A DNA stretch of 64,000 nt, from positions 3,906,001-3,970,000 of the forward strand of contig NZ_CP011114.1 in NCBI RefSeq assembly GCF_000993825.1. Direction: 5' to 3'. Of the stretch, positions 61,940-64,000 are shown piece after piece; within the stretch, counting starts at the first letter, position 1, and every line of letters begins with the position of its first letter. The translations under genes were made by a program, and so were the position numbers. Source of the stretch: Paenibacillus durus ATCC 35681 (lineage in GTDB: Bacteria > Bacillota > Bacilli > Paenibacillales > Paenibacillaceae). The notes beneath the pieces were generated by a model. The model searched no databases and had not been told where the DNA came from. It saw only the letters and a list, made by a program, of their open reading frames with translations.

Positions 61940-62692
61940 ATGCAGGATGGCAAAAAAATATGGGTTGGTTCCGAAATCTTACATGTTCGGGCGGTAGCTT
62001 TCGACAAAGACGGCACCTTGTTCGATTCCGTGAAATTCTGGTCCTACATTGATGAATTGAGAAAGAGCGAATTTACACGTCTTGCAGGTCCCGAATACGG
62101 TGATGAGTGGAGCGCCATGATGGGGTTTACACAACCGGATCACATTGACTACACCGGGGTGCTAGCGGTAGCCACGACGCTTGAGGAAATCATTCTGACT
62201 GCGGGGCTCCTTTATCGTCTGAAGGGATGGTCCTGGTTCGAATGCAAGCAAAGGGCGCAGCAAATTTTTGCGAACGCCGACCGGCAGCTTCAATTGGAGC
62301 ATGCTTTCCACTCGACGGATAACGTGCCTGATATATTTCATAATTTGCATTCCCAAGGGATATCTGTCGGGATCATGACATCGGATGCTTACGAACGCAC
62401 ATCACGGCTCATGCAGATGCTGAAAGTCGATCATTTGCTTGATTTTGTCATAACCCCCGAGCAAGTAAGCAAAGGAAAACCGGACCCGGAAATGGTGCAT
62501 AAAGCTTGCGCAATGCTGAAGATTTCACCTGGGGAGCTGGCCATTGTCGGTGATTCCGTGGCGGACGTCCAAATGGCGAAAGCTGCCGGCAGCGTCGGAA
62601 TCGGCCTCATTACGTACGAAGGCTCGGAAAAGGATTTGTCTCCGCATGCAGATTTTTTAATCCATTCTCTATCAGAGATTCAAGTGATTTAA
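61940..62692 (+). CDS. HAD-superfamily phosphatase (subfamily IA)
   Basis: A 250-residue hydrolase. Motif I FDKDGTLFD (Asp nucleophile and acid), motif II GIMTSDA (Thr/Ser), motif III Lys in QVSKGKPDPE, motif IV IVGDSVADVQMAKAAG. A helical cap lies at 30-110. It starts 21 bp after the GntR stop behind AGGAGG. It probably removes phosphate from an intermediate or side product of the catabolic cluster; the exact substrate is unknown. Confidence 0.9.
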   Translation: MQDGKKIWVGSEILHVRAVAFDKDGTLFDSVKFWSYIDELRKSEFTRLAGPEYGDEWSAMMGFTQPDHIDYTGVLAVATTLEEIILTAGLLYRLKGWSWFECKQRAQQIFANADRQLQLEHAFHSTDNVPDIFHNLHSQGISVGIMTSDAYERTSRLMQMLKVDHLLDFVITPEQVSKGKPDPEMVHKACAMLKISPGELAIVGDSVADVQMAKAAGSVGIGLITYEGSEKDLSPHADFLIHSLSEIQVI

Positions 62693-62694
62693 AA

Positions 62695-62737
62695 AAATAA
62701 GCGCCTGAACCTGTATAAAGGTAGAGGGCGCTTATTT
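62695..62737. terminator. Terminator after the HAD gene
   Basis: AAATAAGCGCC (62695-62705) pairs with GGCGCTTATTT (62727-62737), an 11-bp stem starting two bases after the stop. Confidence 0.8.
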
Positions 62738-62940
62738 GTGCTTGATCATATCCTTTCTGCCTTTGGCATCAACCGGCAAGGTTGTAGATTTACTATCAGA
62801 AGATCGCCGCTTGATGATCAGAACGGACTTTATTGTGCCAAACGATATTGCAAATCGGCGCCAATCTAAATTACAATTCACAGGCGGGTGCTTTATATGA
62901 CCTTGAAGAAGAGTTCAACGCGAGAAAAGGAGTTCAGAGA

Positions 62941-63477
62941 ATGAGAAAGAAGATTTTTATAGCTGCGGCTTTGATTGCAGTCGTATTGGGAGCATACATC
63001 ATCGCAGGCGGGAACAAAACAAAGGAGACTGCAAAGCAGACGGCCCCTGACATCAAACAATTGGTAAATAACTACAGCTCAGGGAAGCTTAACGCTAAAT
63101 CTGCATCGATTACATCACATCAGCTTACCGTGACTGCGGACAACAATGACAAATCAACCTATACCCTGCCCCAGAACGAATTTTTCGTTTCCATTGCTCC
63201 TTATGTCAATAAGACGCATCCCTGTGCCACTCATAGCTTGACGGGCTGTCAGGGAGAAATGACGAATGAGAAATTCAACGTAACCATAACGGATCGGGAC
63301 GGCAAGGTCGTGATTAAAGATGTACTCCAATCTTTCGACAATGGATTTATCGATTTTTGGCTCCCGCGCGACCAAACCTTCCACGTCAAAATTGAGCATG
63401 GCGGCAAAATCAGCGAATCTGACATTTCTACCTTTGAAGACGACAATACCTGTATTTCTACGATGCAATTGACTTAA
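62941..63477 (+). CDS. CueP-family metal-binding protein
   Basis: A 178-residue exported protein with an N-terminal anchor (FIAAALIAVVLGAYIIAGG). It then carries the CueP signature: LPQNEFFVSIAPYVNKTHPCATHSLTGCQGEM and a C-terminal DDNTCISTMQLT, giving three conserved cysteines. CueP binds copper in the Salmonella periplasm; Gram-positive versions are membrane-anchored. AAAGGAG ribosome site. The 200 bp upstream hold no clear operator. Confidence 0.9.
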   Translation: MRKKIFIAAALIAVVLGAYIIAGGNKTKETAKQTAPDIKQLVNNYSSGKLNAKSASITSHQLTVTADNNDKSTYTLPQNEFFVSIAPYVNKTHPCATHSLTGCQGEMTNEKFNVTITDRDGKVVIKDVLQSFDNGFIDFWLPRDQTFHVKIEHGGKISESDISTFEDDNTCISTMQLT

Positions 63478-63493
63478 TCCCAGTGATCAGGAA

Positions 63494-63522
63494 AAAAAAC
63501 GCCGGTTACAGGAAGTAACCGG
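63494..63522 (-). terminator. Terminator of the GH32-type gene
   Basis: CCGGTTAC (63502-63509) pairs with GTAACCGG (63515-63522); the minus-strand tail is CGTTTTTTTT. Confidence 0.8.
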
Positions 63523-63576
63523 ACGCTAACTTTGTACATTATGCGGCTGTCAACACTCGAATCGTGATACCGGACT

Positions 63577-64000
63577 TTATTGTACCTTAAAATCGTCGAC
63601 GTTCAGATGGCCCCAACCGCCGGTGGCGGTATCGACCAGCTTGATATATACGACTTCACCCAGATACTCGGAAGCGTCCAGCGTCATTCTGCGGTAGGTC
63701 TCGTCATCTTCAAAACCGACGTTCGTCGTTTTCAGCAGAACCTGATCATCCGACGCTCTTACCAGGGCGACATACAGGTTCTCATAATCGTTTCCGCCGC
63801 CCATCAGGAAGCTGATCTCCCCGCTTCCGGACAGCTTGAAATTGCCCGATTTCAGGATGCCGGTCGCGCCATCGCCGTCCTCTTCCCCATTGTATCCCCA
63901 AAGATGATAAGTGCCGCTGTGGTTGAAAGGAAGAACGCCAAAGAATTTCTTCTCCTGCGAGACATGCTTGTCGCTGAACGCATTGCCGCTCACTACCGTC
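63577..64000 (-). CDS. C-terminal part of a GH32/levanase-like secreted protein (runs off the window)
   Basis: About 141 residues, open at the right edge. SGNAFSDKHVSQEKKFFGVL, then HLWGYNGEEDGDGATGILKS and SGSGEISFLMGGGNDYENLYVALVRASD, ending YLGEVVYIKLVDTATGGWGHLNVDDFKV. This beta-sandwich module is common at the C-terminus of large Paenibacillus levanases and inulinases and other extracellular GH32 proteins. The catalytic part is outside the window, so the enzyme class is inferred. Confidence 0.7.
   Translation of the reverse strand, partial: TVVSGNAFSDKHVSQEKKFFGVLPFNHSGTYHLWGYNGEEDGDGATGILKSGNFKLSGSGEISFLMGGGNDYENLYVALVRASDDQVLLKTTNVGFEDDETYRRMTLDASEYLGEVVYIKLVDTATGGWGHLNVDDFKVQ

Noticed and set aside
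62824..63586. Near-identical 16-bp segments CGGACTTTATTGT(G/A)CC on both sides of cueP (62824-62839 and 63571-63586), as if flanking repeats of an insertion
   Set aside because: Only 16 bp long with one mismatch. The right copy covers the stop codon of the GH32-type gene, and there is no integrase or other mobile mark, so chance similarity is more likely.

Overview
The window looks like a chromosome segment from a low-to-mid GC spore-former of the Paenibacillus/Bacillus group. The supporting signs are strong AGGAGG-type ribosome binding sites, occasional TTG/GTG starts, lipoprotein signal peptides, a c-di-AMP riboswitch before a cell-wall hydrolase, an OpuA/GbsR locus, Lpl-type sugar transporters, GH32/GH172 enzymes and many two-component systems. 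The genus is inferred from gene style and cannot be proven from the sequence alone.

Layout. 1-2000: the start of an AraC-type regulator, a divergent short-chain dehydrogenase and a broken LysR gene. 2060-5970: an OpuA-type glycine betaine importer (minus) facing a GbsR-family regulator (plus). 6035-9770: a MarR regulator with a 26-bp palindrome next to an ElaA-type acetyltransferase, a guanylate-kinase-like protein, and a TauE/SafE permease divergent from an HTH-plus-binding-protein regulator. 9771-10370: a secreted NlpC/P60 hydrolase under a c-di-AMP (ydaO-type) riboswitch, apparently starting at CTG. 10640-14250: a Fur-box-controlled ferric iron ABC importer. 14288-20028: an envelope block with a secreted protein, an ABC exporter, an HK/RR pair and a YuiD-type membrane protein. 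A 110-bp decayed copy of the iron transporter ATPase lies at 20432-20541. 20625-23423: a PAF-acetylhydrolase-like enzyme and glycerol dehydrogenase.

23486-36848 looks like a metal (probably copper) and membrane-redox region. It holds a two-component system with small membrane proteins, a tnpB-only IS200/IS605-type element inserted in the tail of a Met-repeat secreted protein, and a plus-strand group made of two membrane proteins, a ParM-like actin, a ribbon-helix-helix-like partner and a methyltransferase. Facing these is a seven-gene minus-strand operon of Met-rich membrane proteins, a b-type cytochrome and a multicopper oxidase. This is the part of the window least explained by known systems. 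It is followed by a PD-(D/E)XK nuclease-like gene and an internally duplicated membrane protein (37052-39092).

39477-46797: a fructan or difructose-anhydride operon (ABC importer, GH172, GH32) with a divergent AraC regulator. 46961-49877: a lipid-linked pentose cassette (UbiA phosphoribosyltransferase family, two SMR-like flippase subunits, a GT-C-like membrane protein). 49938-53466: an Lpl-type oligosaccharide importer. 53900-62692: a catabolic cluster (spermidine/putrescine-type ABC importer, zinc dehydrogenase, enolase-superfamily dehydratase, mutarotase-like protein, HAD phosphatase) with a GntR regulator whose operator overlaps both divergent -35 boxes. The window ends with a CueP-type copper protein and the 3' part of a GH32 levanase-like gene.
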